Shown here: positions 1-7,177 of the stretch, in pieces
Layout: each line of letters starts with the position of its first letter
Position numbering within the stretch: the stretch's first letter is position 1
DNA from: CAYLHX01 sp964383675
GTDB lineage: Bacteria > Patescibacteriota > Gracilibacteria > UBA1369 > LOWO2-01-FULL-3
NCBI GenBank assembly: GCA_964383675.1
Contig: CAYLHX010000030.1
Location: 1-10,821, forward strand
Direction of reading: 5' to 3'
Length of the DNA stretch: 10,821 bases
Program-made: the position numbers and the translations under genes
Notes under the pieces: model-generated
Database searches by the model: none
Told to the model about the DNA's origin: nothing
Seen by the model: the letters and a program-made list of their open reading frames with translations, nothing else

Positions 1-311
1 CTATTTTTATGGGACTTTTGTTCGGTACTGCCGCTCTTGGTGGTCTTATTGCAGGTGCTCTTGTCTCCGGTGTGATGTTGGCTATCTCAATGGCTAATTC
101 CGGAGGAGCTTGGGACAATGCTAAGAAATATGTTGAGGCCGGAAATCATGGTGGAAAGGGGTCAGATGCTCATAAAGCGGCTGTAGTTGGAGATACTGTT
201 GGCGATCCGTTCAAGGATACTTCCGGTCCAAGTATTAACATTTTGATTAAGTTAATGACCGTGGTTTCTCTAATTTTTGCTTCAATCTTTAGTGCAACCG
301 GAATTCTATAA
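1..311 (+). CDS. hppA: Membrane-bound proton/sodium-translocating pyrophosphatase, C-terminal fragment
   Basis: This is the 3' end of an integral-membrane pyrophosphatase, which hydrolyses PPi and pumps H+ or Na+ across the cytoplasmic membrane. The frame is open to the left edge, so the gene is truncated by the window; the first in-frame ATG at 9 is an internal methionine. Two family signatures are visible. One is the GGAWDNAKKYVE segment that follows a glycine-rich membrane helix. The other is the acidic motif GDTVGDPFKDTSGP near the end, whose Asp and Lys residues line the PPi/Mg site in the family. A final hydrophobic helix follows, and the gene stops with TAA at 309-311. The tail resembles the K+-dependent subfamily more than the K+-independent one, but the deciding Ala/Lys position lies outside the window, so ion use is open. 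The next gene begins 10 bp downstream and is probably co-transcribed. Confidence 0.95.
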   Translation, partial: IFMGLLFGTAALGGLIAGALVSGVMLAISMANSGGAWDNAKKYVEAGNHGGKGSDAHKAAVVGDTVGDPFKDTSGPSINILIKLMTVVSLIFASIFSATGIL

Positions 312-321
312 TTCCCCAACT

Positions 322-924
322 ATGGAAAATAACATGAAAAGTTCACTTCTTGCGGAGCTGCGAGATGCTGTGAGTGTGATAAAATTGGACAAAGCAAAGA
401 TGCTTGAAGTTTCTCTGCGCGAAAAGGCAACCGTTTACGGTTTTGCCTTTTTGTTTGTTCCGTCGGTTTTAAATTTGGTATTGGGAGCGCTTAGTTTTCC
501 ATCTGGATTTGGTGCTATCTTTACCAGTTTTCTGTTTTGGCCAATGATGATTCCACCGATTGCCCTTGCGAGCGTGATTTTCTTGATGAGTTTAATCGCG
601 GAAAAACTGTTTAACGGCGCGGGTAAACCTTGGCCTTTTTTCCGAACCGTATCTTATACTGCTTTAATATTGTTTATTTCAGTTATACCCTTTGTACTGT
701 CAGTATTTGGTCTTTTGCATCCTTTCGGGCTTTATAATTTTATTTGGTTGGCACAGTTGGTGTCGATGTTCCTGGTCTCCTATCACTTTTTAAAAATTCA
801 TCACAAGTTGCAGGAAAAAGATGTAGTGGTGGTTTTGGTGGTTGGAGTTATTGGTTTTTTCTTGATTAGAGGGCTTCTGGGAAGTTTGTTGATGGGAAGT
901 GGAGCATACGGCTTCTTTTATTAG
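322..924 (+). CDS. Yip1-like multi-pass membrane protein
   Basis: This encodes a 200-residue protein with about five hydrophobic segments (roughly residues 38-57, 72-94, 108-130, 138-157 and 167-190) after a short charged amphipathic N-terminus of about 35 residues. The helix pattern, a loop with KPWPFFR, a Pro in the third helix, and a run resembling the family's last two helices fit the bacterial Yip1 domain, a family of integral membrane proteins without a settled bacterial function. That call is from general resemblance only. I chose ATG at 322, the first ATG after the hppA stop. The frame stays open upstream to a TTG at 277 inside hppA, and another ATG lies at 334. No Shine-Dalgarno precedes any of these. 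It sits 10 bp behind hppA, which suggests co-transcription, and is followed by a possible terminator. Confidence 0.75.
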   Translation: MENNMKSSLLAELRDAVSVIKLDKAKMLEVSLREKATVYGFAFLFVPSVLNLVLGALSFPSGFGAIFTSFLFWPMMIPPIALASVIFLMSLIAEKLFNGAGKPWPFFRTVSYTALILFISVIPFVLSVFGLLHPFGLYNFIWLAQLVSMFLVSYHFLKIHHKLQEKDVVVVLVVGVIGFFLIRGLLGSLLMGSGAYGFFY

Positions 925-932
925 TTATTGAG

Positions 933-972
933 AAGCTTTTTGCCTTGCTTGCCTTTAAAAAAACGCTTTTTT
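933..972 (+). terminator. Possible Rho-independent terminator after the hppA/Yip1 unit
   Basis: AAGC at 933-936 can pair with GCTT at 965-968. After one mismatch, four more T:A pairs extend the stem around a loop of roughly 20 nt, and a run of six T follows at 967-972. The stem is weak and AT-rich, so this is a tentative call. Its place just after the stop at 922-924 and just before the next promoter supports it. Confidence 0.3.
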
Positions 973-982
973 GTGGTATAAT
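954..982 (+). promoter_or_regulatory. Sigma-70-type extended -10 promoter for the acidic membrane protein gene
   Basis: TATAAT at 977-982 is a perfect -10 element. It is preceded by TG at 974-975, giving the extended form TGnTATAAT. A 4/6 match to the -35 box (TTTAAA, 954-959) lies at 17 bp spacing. The expected transcript start near 989 leaves only about 15 nt before the ATG at 1005, with no Shine-Dalgarno. Confidence 0.65.
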
Positions 983-1004
983 TGAGAGATTATAACAATT
1001 TCTT

Positions 1005-2555
1005 ATGCCTGATTTTGCGGGTGGCGGACAACATGGTATGGGCGATTCCTTGAATCCTTCTGAGAAGAAGGACAATGTTAATAGAAATGAAAATGATAAA
1101 CACGTAAACAAAAGCAAGCGCGAACAATTAAAGGAGAATCTGAGGGGTGATGGAAGGCCAAAAGAACAAGATCCGCATGCTGAAGCTATGAGTTCTTTCA
1201 ATTCTCAGACTGAAATTAAAGTGCCGCCGAGGGATGAGGAAATTCGCTATAAGGAGGAGACCGAGGGGGCGGAAGGGGATAATGTAGAGGAAAGTGATAG
1301 TGTTGATGAGGTTGAAGCCTTTTCTGAAGATGCGGATGTTGAGCCGATCAATCCTTTTGAATATGAGGTGGCAGGTAAAACGATCGACACAAAATCATTG
1401 GATGATAGGCCATTGGATCGTAAAAACGCTGAGATTAAGCAGGATGAAACCGAGGAAAAGTCCGAGGATGCCGACGAAGCCAATTTTGCCGAAGAAAAGC
1501 AAAATGAAGAGCAGGAAGATTTTTCTGACAATGAAGAGCAATCTCAGCAAGAGCAAGTTTTGGATTTGGGGGCTCAGGATGTGGAGGTTCTGGATGTGGA
1601 AGATTCGGATAGCAATATAGAGCCATTTGAAGACACTACCAAAGAGCAAGAAAAGAGCGGAGAGGAAAAAGTTCAGCACGATGAATTTAAGGAAAGTTTT
1701 TGGGATATTCTGGAGCAGGCGGGGATTACCAAGGGGCGTTTAGTGGGAGCTTTGCTTGGTTTGGTAATTTTTATTACGGTACTTTATTTTCTTTTTTCCG
1801 GTTTGGGTGGGGGAGACGAAGCTGGTCAAGATTCTTCAGGTGGCCAGCAGGTTGACGATCAGCAGAGTGGTGGAGAGGGAGCCCCAACGGGCCCGTCGCA
1901 AGCTTATGGAGTCGTATCCTCCTATATATTTGGGTTGGAATATAATCCACAAACACCTATTGTGGCAGAGCCAATTGGTAGCATTGGGAATTTGACTGGT
2001 GTGCAGGCCGGTTTTGCCTTAGGTGGCAATTTTGAGTCTGATCAGATTAGATTTGTTTATTACATGGGAATTTTGAGAGATATGCAAAATATTTTTGCTA
2101 CCGATGTCTATCAACTAATGGACACTGCCATCGATAGGCGCGCGGCTATTGATAAACATCTGGAAGAGATTGATCGATTGTTGGAAGATGGGGTGGAGGC
2201 CTATAATGAAATTGTGCAAATTCAGAACAGTCTGGATTTAAACTTTGAGGCTTCGGTAGTGGAGAGGGATTTATATGAACAGCAGTTTTTTGCTTTTTCA
2301 CAAGCTTTGTTGGGCCAAGGTGCTTATGATAATTTGAATTTATTTATTGAAAAATCAAATGAAACCAATGAGGTGAAGGCTTATTTTAACGCTTATAGCC
2401 TTTTGCGCGATATGTTTGTTAATTCAGTCACCTTCCTTGAACCGAGATATCAGGATATCTTGGTGAATAAAGAGGCTTTGATCAAAGGCGTCCGAGTCTT
2501 TGATATTCCCGATTCGGATATCAATGCGATTATTCGTTTGCCAAACGAGGAATAA
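1005..2555 (+). CDS. Hypothetical acidic single-pass membrane protein with extracytoplasmic helical domain
   Basis: I do not recognise this 516-residue protein. Residues 1-245 are low-complexity and very rich in Glu, Asp, Gln and Ser, with lysines, and look disordered. A basic patch (TKGR, 242-245) then precedes one strong transmembrane segment at about 246-266. After that comes a Gly/Gln/Asp/Ser-rich linker (268-300) and a domain of roughly 215 residues that looks mostly alpha-helical, with helix-like heptads around 350-412 and 415-490. By the positive-inside rule the acidic half is cytoplasmic and the helical half faces outward. There is no cleavable signal peptide, cysteine or known catalytic motif. 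It has its own promoter and ends 67 bp before the (p)ppGpp synthetase gene. The frame is real: ATG at 1005 sits right behind the promoter and the whole ORF is uninterrupted. Function is unknown; a surface, envelope-organising or scaffold protein would fit the shape. Confidence 0.85.
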   Translation: MPDFAGGGQHGMGDSLNPSEKKDNVNRNENDKHVNKSKREQLKENLRGDGRPKEQDPHAEAMSSFNSQTEIKVPPRDEEIRYKEETEGAEGDNVEESDSVDEVEAFSEDADVEPINPFEYEVAGKTIDTKSLDDRPLDRKNAEIKQDETEEKSEDADEANFAEEKQNEEQEDFSDNEEQSQQEQVLDLGAQDVEVLDVEDSDSNIEPFEDTTKEQEKSGEEKVQHDEFKESFWDILEQAGITKGRLVGALLGLVIFITVLYFLFSGLGGGDEAGQDSSGGQQVDDQQSGGEGAPTGPSQAYGVVSSYIFGLEYNPQTPIVAEPIGSIGNLTGVQAGFALGGNFESDQIRFVYYMGILRDMQNIFATDVYQLMDTAIDRRAAIDKHLEEIDRLLEDGVEAYNEIVQIQNSLDLNFEASVVERDLYEQQFFAFSQALLGQGAYDNLNLFIEKSNETNEVKAYFNAYSLLRDMFVNSVTFLEPRYQDILVNKEALIKGVRVFDIPDSDINAIIRLPNEE

Positions 2556-2557
2556 TA

Positions 2558-2586
2558 TTGCTTAAATAGCACTGTTGATGTAATAT
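2558..2586 (+). promoter_or_regulatory. Weak candidate promoter for the RSH gene
   Basis: TTGCTT (2558-2563, 3/6 match to the -35 box) and TAATAT (2581-2586, 4/6 match to the -10 box) lie 17 bp apart in the 67 bp gap before the RSH gene. The transcript would start near 2593, about 30 nt before the ATG. Matches of this quality arise easily in AT-rich DNA, and read-through from the upstream gene is equally possible. Confidence 0.28.
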
Positions 2587-2622
2587 GCTGATTCTAGTAT
2601 TCAATGTATTTGTGTTTCGCAT

Positions 2623-4803
2623 ATGGTTAATAAGATACTAAATCAGTTAAGGCAAAGTGATCCTGATATTGATTGGAGTAAAATCAATAAGGCTTTGCTG
2701 TTTGCCGAAGGAAAGGATGAGCATATTAGTAAGATTTTGGAGTCGGTTTTGCCACTGCACCCCGATCAGGATACCATCTTAACATTATTGATTCAGGACA
2801 TTTATATAAATGGATTAATTAGTGATGAAGAGGTGAAGAAGCATTTTGGTGCCTCCGTTTCTCAGATGGTTGCGACTATCAAAAAATTGAAAAGTGTAAG
2901 TTATATCGACAATGATCGCACCTCACAGCTGGAGGTCTTGAGGAAAATGTTTATGGCAATGGCTAAGGACATTCGCGTTATTATTGTTTGTCTGGCGTAT
3001 CGACTTTATAAGTTGGAAAATTTTGATGGTGATGAAGTTTCGCGGGAGTTTTTTGCCAAGGAAACTTTGGCTTTGTATGTGCCTATCGCCGAGAGGTTGG
3101 GTATTTACTCGATCAAACTGCAATTGGAAGATGCGGCTTTTCACTATTCCAATCCCGCCGATTATAACTATATTGTTAAGCAGCTTACCAAGTTGCGTAA
3201 TAGCTGTGATGTATCTATTTCCTTGGTGCAGAAAAAATTGAAGAAATTTTTTGAATCCAAGGGAATGGAGCTGGAAATTTATGGGAGAGTTAAAAGTATT
3301 TACAGTATTTACAAGAAGTTGAGAAAAAAGGGGTTGGAGAAGGTTTCCGATCTTTATGATGTTTTTGCAATGAGAATTATTGCTCCTGTAAAGAAAGATG
3401 AGCAAGGCAATGAGGGGGTGGATCATCTTTATGGGATTCTTGGAATACTGCATAGTGAATGGAGGCCGGTTTCCAAGAGATTTAAAGATTACATAGCGGT
3501 GCCCAAACCCAATGGCTACAGAAGCTTGCATACAGTGGTTTTGGGGTTGGCTCCCAAGGATATGGAGCAGCCAATTGAAATTCAAATTCGAGATGAGAAT
3601 ATGCATCGCGAATCTGAGTATGGTGTGGCTTCGCATTGGCTTTATCATCAGGGAAGAACTAACGTTGATAGTGTGAGAACACAAATTGACTGGATTAAGG
3701 GGCTTGAAAGCATCCGTGAAAGTTTTGACGATGAGGATGTTTTACACGAAGTGGGAGTGGATATATTTCATGATAGAATTTTTGTTTTGACTCCGCGTGG
3801 TGAGGTGCGAGATTTACCTGTTGGTTCAACACCGATTGATTTTGCATATTCGGTTCATACCGATGTGGGGAATAAATGTGTGATGGCGAAAGTTGATTCT
3901 CGAGTCGTGCCTTTGGATTATGAGTTGCAGAATGGTGAAGTTGTTCAGATTTTGACCAAGAAAGATGCGAAACCCAAGTTGCAATGGCTGTCGATGGTGA
4001 GAACCGGTTTTGCCAAAAGCAGAATTAAGGCTTGGTTTAGCAGTCAGAATAAGGAGCACCATGTGAAGGAAGGAAAGAGGCTTTTGAATAATCAATTGTC
4101 CAGAATAGGTAAATCTAAACTGGATAATAAATATACGTTATTGAAGAGCTACCTGGGACAGGAGTTGTCTATCGCCCAACGTGAGAGTTTGTTGGAAGAG
4201 ATTGGTACCGGAGCGAAATTGGCCAGTGATGTGGTCAGAAAGATTTATCCATATGAAGACTTCTTGGCGGAAAAGTTTGCTGAAGAGAAAATTGTTGAGC
4301 GTGATTTTGCAGGTATCAGTCAGAAAATGTTGATTGAAGATCAGGTTTTGATTGGTGGTGAAACCGGTTTGCCGATAAAGATTGCGGCCTGTTGTAAGCC
4401 GAAATTTGGCGAGAATATTCTGGGATATGTTACTCGTGGTAATCGGGTAACAATTCATAAATCGGTTTGTCCTCTCGTTGATGCTTTGGACGCTGAAAGA
4501 ATTGTATTTGCCGGATGGAAGGGGAATGAAAGTGCCGATGGTAGGAAGTATCGAGTTGGTATCAAAGTTTTGTGTGTTTCCAGAGTTGGTTTGATTAAAG
4601 ATATAACTTTGGTTATTTCCGAGATGAATATCAATATAGTTGACGTGAGAATCAGGAAATCTTCGGGTGGTCTTTTTGAGGATTGTTTCTTATTAGACCT
4701 TAACACCGTTGATCAGTTTGACCTTTTGGTTGATAAGATCGAAAAAATTAAGGGAGTTGTCAAAGTGACTCGGGAAGAAAAGTTTGAAACAATGGTTGGC
4801 TAA
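2623..4803 (+). CDS. relA: RelA/SpoT-family (p)ppGpp synthetase with degenerate hydrolase domain
   Basis: This is a 726-residue long RSH enzyme, which transfers pyrophosphate from ATP to GDP/GTP to make the alarmone (p)ppGpp. Residues 20-175 align with the HD hydrolase domain but have lost its active site. The ITHP segment is missing, the HD pair is QD (58-59), the following ED is replaced (IYING), and the LADR-HN motif reads LAYRLYK (124-130). The synthetase domain (about 215-342) is intact: GRVKSIYSIYKK at 221, catalytic-type Asp246 and Glu319, PKPNGYRSLHT, and an RFKD motif (286-289) of the type found in bifunctional enzymes rather than the EFDD of E. coli RelA. A TGS domain (about 383-445), the zinc-finger/RIS-like region with Cys590, Cys591 and Cys616, and a C-terminal ACT domain (about 645-716) follow. 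It is therefore predicted to synthesise but not degrade. The start is ATG with no Shine-Dalgarno. The 3' end overlaps recO by 44 bp. The symbol is given by function; 'rel' would also be acceptable. Confidence 0.95.
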   Translation: MVNKILNQLRQSDPDIDWSKINKALLFAEGKDEHISKILESVLPLHPDQDTILTLLIQDIYINGLISDEEVKKHFGASVSQMVATIKKLKSVSYIDNDRTSQLEVLRKMFMAMAKDIRVIIVCLAYRLYKLENFDGDEVSREFFAKETLALYVPIAERLGIYSIKLQLEDAAFHYSNPADYNYIVKQLTKLRNSCDVSISLVQKKLKKFFESKGMELEIYGRVKSIYSIYKKLRKKGLEKVSDLYDVFAMRIIAPVKKDEQGNEGVDHLYGILGILHSEWRPVSKRFKDYIAVPKPNGYRSLHTVVLGLAPKDMEQPIEIQIRDENMHRESEYGVASHWLYHQGRTNVDSVRTQIDWIKGLESIRESFDDEDVLHEVGVDIFHDRIFVLTPRGEVRDLPVGSTPIDFAYSVHTDVGNKCVMAKVDSRVVPLDYELQNGEVVQILTKKDAKPKLQWLSMVRTGFAKSRIKAWFSSQNKEHHVKEGKRLLNNQLSRIGKSKLDNKYTLLKSYLGQELSIAQRESLLEEIGTGAKLASDVVRKIYPYEDFLAEKFAEEKIVERDFAGISQKMLIEDQVLIGGETGLPIKIAACCKPKFGENILGYVTRGNRVTIHKSVCPLVDALDAERIVFAGWKGNESADGRKYRVGIKVLCVSRVGLIKDITLVISEMNINIVDVRIRKSSGGLFEDCFLLDLNTVDQFDLLVDKIEKIKGVVKVTREEKFETMVG

Positions 4804-5389
4804 AAAATTTTGTGTAGTGGTTTATTTTTCTTTCCTCCTCATCTTTTAGGCATATTTTCTCTATTTCTTCAAGATTGTTGGTTTTTAAGTAGTGGAAAAA
4901 TTTCATATATTTGTCTTCCATGCTTAGGCTGGTGCTGTGGAAATCTGGGATGTGTCCGGCTTTGTCCAGGAGCTTGATTAAGTAGCTTGTCAGAATCAGA
5001 CTTGGCTTTTGAGTTTTACTGAGGTGTTTTAAAGTGCTTCTCATCAGCGGTAAAAGATCATCCAGACTTTGTTCTTCAAAGAGAATTTGATCGGTTATCT
5101 CGGCTATTTGGATGGCTGTTTTGATTATCTCAAAGTTGTTGATGTTTTTAAGGTAGCTGTTTTTGGTTTGAATTTCTTGGAGGATAATGTTTTTTGGACC
5201 GAAATAAAGGCTGATTGTGGAAAAATTTAGAGTTTCCAGGTGACCGGTGAATTTGCTCGTAAGTTTGCGAGCTCCCTTGGCTATGACCTTTGTTTTTCCG
5301 AGATCCTCGCTGTAAAAAAACACCAGTTTATCACTTTCTCCAATGTTTTTGTGTCCTAAAATTACGACGTTTGTGGTGAGGTTTTTCAT
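4760..5389 (-). CDS. recO: DNA repair protein RecO, short form lacking the zinc site
   Basis: RecO acts with RecF/RecR to load RecA on SSB-coated single-stranded DNA and to anneal strands. The N-terminal OB fold (about residues 5-75) is recognisable from the pattern VILGHKNIGESDKLVFFYSEDLGKTKVIAKGAR (in part), with KGAR at 38-41. The middle is helical (85-145) and includes the family-like LIKLLDKAGHIPDF at 137-150. At 209 residues it is shorter than typical RecO (about 240). The Cys4 zinc-finger segment that usually follows the LLxxxGxxPxx element is absent: the protein has one cysteine, Cys180. The ATG is one base downstream of the ftsX stop (TAAaATG), so translation is probably coupled. The stop is TGA at 4762-4760, inside the 3' end of the convergent RSH gene. 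Confidence 0.85.
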   Translation of the reverse strand: MKNLTTNVVILGHKNIGESDKLVFFYSEDLGKTKVIAKGARKLTSKFTGHLETLNFSTISLYFGPKNIILQEIQTKNSYLKNINNFEIIKTAIQIAEITDQILFEEQSLDDLLPLMRSTLKHLSKTQKPSLILTSYLIKLLDKAGHIPDFHSTSLSMEDKYMKFFHYLKTNNLEEIEKICLKDEEERKINHYTKFFSQPLFQTFLPESL

Positions 5390-5390
5390 T

Positions 5391-6317
5391 TTAGTCTTCT
5401 AGTAGACGTTTTTGCAGATACTCGTGCAGGGCGATTGTGGCGCTTAGAATGCTTAGAATTATGGTTGCCAGCAGTTCAATCAGGAATATGGTCTGAAATT
5501 TGATAACAGAGTAGTAGTCCCATAGACTGGTGCTTTGGATTTCGATGCTTTTGGATAGGCCAAGTAGCAAAATAAAGCTTAATAGAACTGATAATATGCC
5601 ATAGATGATACTCTCGATGATGAAGGGGAGTCTGATAAATGAGTAAGAGGCTCCAACCAATTTCATCACCGCTATCTCTCTTTTGCGGTTGAAAATTGTT
5701 ATCTGGATGGCGTTTAAAATGATCAGGGCGCCGCCGATGGTGAAGATGAGAATCAGCCAGAAGATTACTTGATTGGCGAAATTATTTACCTCAAGCAGAT
5801 TTTTAGCCACGCTGGTAATTATGGTGTTGTTGGCCGAATCGGAGCTGGTTACGATGTTGGAGAAAAAGTTTTGATATTGGCTTTCGCTTAAAGTTTGATT
5901 AATTCCTTCGTGGTACTTTGGGTGACTGGTGGTGATGTTAATGCTCGCCGGCAGGGGATTTCCCAGCTGGTACTTTTCAAAGGCCAGTGAAATATTCGGA
6001 TGAGTCTGTTTTATTTGTTTCAGGGCATCTTCTTTGGAGTTATAAACTACCTTTTCCACACCTTCAAAAGTTTGGATAGTGCCTACAATTTCCTGACTGG
6101 TAACCAGATCGGTACTTTCTTTGAGGTAAATTACGATATCTATTTTTTTGTTGAGATCGCTTAAAGCGTCTTTGGTGATCAGGTTGACCGCCAAAATAAC
6201 ATTAAAGATGAATATGATCGTTCCAATTACGAATACGGTCGCCAGAGAGAGGAACTTATTGCGCCAAAGGTTGCTCAAACTAAGTTTAAAAGCTCTTTCG
6301 AGGAGGGCCAGTTTCAT
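5391..6317 (-). CDS. ftsX: Cell division protein FtsX (ABC-type permease)
   Basis: FtsX is the membrane half of the FtsEX complex, which couples division to activation of periplasmic or extracellular peptidoglycan hydrolases. At 308 residues it has the expected family size and layout. A cytoplasmic start with SLSNLWRNKF (13-22) leads to the first helix (about 24-46). The outward domain (about 55-178) contains the typical NPLPASINI (120-128). Three further helices follow at about 182-205, 231-256 and 274-297. The diagnostic cytoplasmic loop NRKREIAVMKLVGAS sits at 210-224, between helices 2 and 3. No ftsE lies next to it, which is unusual because the pair normally form an operon; the ATPase must be elsewhere if the complex exists. 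A 36 bp gap separates it from the upstream gene, and recO follows after a single base. There is no Shine-Dalgarno before the ATG. Confidence 0.93.
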   Translation of the reverse strand: MKLALLERAFKLSLSNLWRNKFLSLATVFVIGTIIFIFNVILAVNLITKDALSDLNKKIDIVIYLKESTDLVTSQEIVGTIQTFEGVEKVVYNSKEDALKQIKQTHPNISLAFEKYQLGNPLPASINITTSHPKYHEGINQTLSESQYQNFFSNIVTSSDSANNTIITSVAKNLLEVNNFANQVIFWLILIFTIGGALIILNAIQITIFNRKREIAVMKLVGASYSFIRLPFIIESIIYGILSVLLSFILLLGLSKSIEIQSTSLWDYYSVIKFQTIFLIELLATIILSILSATIALHEYLQKRLLED

Positions 6318-6353
6318 AAACTAAAGTTACTTCTGGCAATTATTATATACTAT

Positions 6354-6809
6354 TTATTGACTTGATAGTATTTCTTTTTCGCTCGCCCCCTCTTTCTGCT
6401 TTTTGATGATGGAAGATTTGTAGAGATGCGGCCTATATGGCTTAAGTCTTACAATTTTTGTATTTAAACTTAGATCGATTATCAGTTTTTCCAATTGGTA
6501 GGTGAAGGCGAATTGGTCATAGCCCAGAGCGATTATGTCGGGTTTATACATGCGGATTACTTTGGTTTTGTCTTTGTGAAAGCCGAGAATTACTTTATCG
6601 GCCCATTCGGTGTTCTGCAGATTTTTCAGCCTTTCTTTTTCATTGTGATCTGGAGAAAATCCTTTAATGGTGCGTACGGTTTTGTCTCTGGCGATAATGC
6701 AGATTATTTCTTCACCAAGTTCTCTTGCCTGACGGAAGAGGTTTTCATGACCAGCGTGGAGGTAGTCGAAGGTGCCAAATACCATTACAACTTTTTGTTT
6801 GTTCTCCAT
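6354..6809 (-). CDS. Cytidylyltransferase-family nucleotidyltransferase (FAD synthase / glycerol-phosphate cytidylyltransferase-like)
   Basis: This is a 151-residue single-domain nucleotidyltransferase of the HxGH superfamily, which transfers a nucleotide from CTP or ATP to a phosphorylated acceptor. The nucleotide-binding motif FGTFDYLHAGH is at 11-21 with HAGH at 18-21. DHNEKERLKNL at 54-64 matches the family's RxxNL segment, and KSSII at 131-135 takes the place of the usual C-terminal ISST-type motif. The stretch PDIIALGYDQ (90-99) is characteristic of the archaeal FAD synthase group (RibL) and its relatives. The C-terminal cysteines reported for RibL are not present (the only Cys is residue 37), so the acceptor could instead be glycerol phosphate, a sugar or an unknown. 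It begins one base after the upstream membrane-protein stop (TAAgATG) and lies 36 bp ahead of ftsX, in the same transcription unit. Confidence 0.85.
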   Translation of the reverse strand: MENKQKVVMVFGTFDYLHAGHENLFRQARELGEEIICIIARDKTVRTIKGFSPDHNEKERLKNLQNTEWADKVILGFHKDKTKVIRMYKPDIIALGYDQFAFTYQLEKLIIDLSLNTKIVRLKPYRPHLYKSSIIKKQKEGASEKEILSSQ

Positions 6810-6810
6810 C

Positions 6811-7116
6811 TTAATAAAGGTTTGGTAACACTAGATTAATGACAATTAAAGCTACGAGGGTTAGCATTATGATTGAAATCAGGAAAATGTCCAGAGCTTT
6901 GTGGGATTTATTAGGATCAGTTAAGGATATTCTTAAGGAAGACAGTCCATAAATAAGACCTGTTATGATAAAGGGAATATCCGCGGTTTTGTTAATTATG
7001 AAGCTGTATTTTAAAAACAATTGGTTAGCGATAAGAGCGCTGGAGCCCAAATGAACCAGTCCTGTGAAGATGAAAAAAGCCAGGGAAACTTTTTTGATAT
7101 TTATGATTGTGTTCAT
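6811..7116 (-). CDS. Small three-helix membrane protein of unknown function
   Basis: This 101-residue hydrophobic protein has three likely transmembrane helices (about residues 11-30, 44-62 and 73-97), short polar loops, and one lysine-containing loop (TDPNKSHK, 66-73). There is no signal cleavage site, cysteine or catalytic motif, and I do not recognise the family. Evidence that it is real: a well-placed promoter directly upstream, a stop one base before the next gene's ATG, and continuous coding with a membrane-protein composition. As first gene of a putative four-gene unit with the nucleotidyltransferase, ftsX and recO, it may act at the membrane, but nothing points to a specific role. The ATG at 7116 has no Shine-Dalgarno, and the predicted transcript start lies only a few bases upstream. 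Confidence 0.75.
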   Translation of the reverse strand: MNTIINIKKVSLAFFIFTGLVHLGSSALIANQLFLKYSFIINKTADIPFIITGLIYGLSSLRISLTDPNKSHKALDIFLISIIMLTLVALIVINLVLPNLY

Positions 7117-7126
7117 TGTGATTGTA

Positions 7127-7155
7127 ATTATACAAGCATTTTATTAAATTGCGAA
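7127..7155 (-). promoter_or_regulatory. Promoter for the minus-strand membrane protein–nucleotidyltransferase–ftsX–recO cluster
   Basis: Read on the minus strand, TTCGCA (7155-7150, 4/6 match to the -35 box) is followed after 17 bp by a perfect TATAAT (7132-7127). The expected start site near 7120 is only about 4 nt before the ATG at 7116, so the message would be essentially leaderless. Confidence 0.6.
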
Positions 7156-7177
7156 AGTAATAGAGATTTGTTAAACT
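7149..7177 (+). promoter_or_regulatory. Candidate promoter for gatC-gatA, sharing its -35 region with the divergent promoter
   Basis: TTGCGA (7149-7154, 4/6 match) and TAAACT (7172-7177, 4/6 match) are 17 bp apart. The transcript would begin near 7184, about 15 nt before the ATG at 7199. The -35 hexamer overlaps the opposing promoter's -35 on the other strand almost completely. The boxes are weaker than those of the minus-strand promoter. Confidence 0.38.

Noticed and set aside
1294..1620. A Lys/Arg/Met-rich open frame on the plus strand inside the acidic protein gene.
   Set aside because: It is the +1 shadow of a Glu/Asp-rich coding sequence (GAA/GAT runs), with no start signal and an implausible composition.
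2923..3684. A 253-codon open frame on the minus strand inside the RSH gene.
   Set aside because: It lies wholly antisense to the conserved synthetase domain, shows no recognisable domain and has no promoter or spacing of its own.
6342..6347. A perfect minus-strand TATAAT between the nucleotidyltransferase gene and ftsX, a possible internal promoter for ftsX-recO.
   Set aside because: There is no acceptable -35 at 16-18 bp and no extended -10 TG. The 36 bp gap is very AT-rich, so the match is weak evidence on its own.
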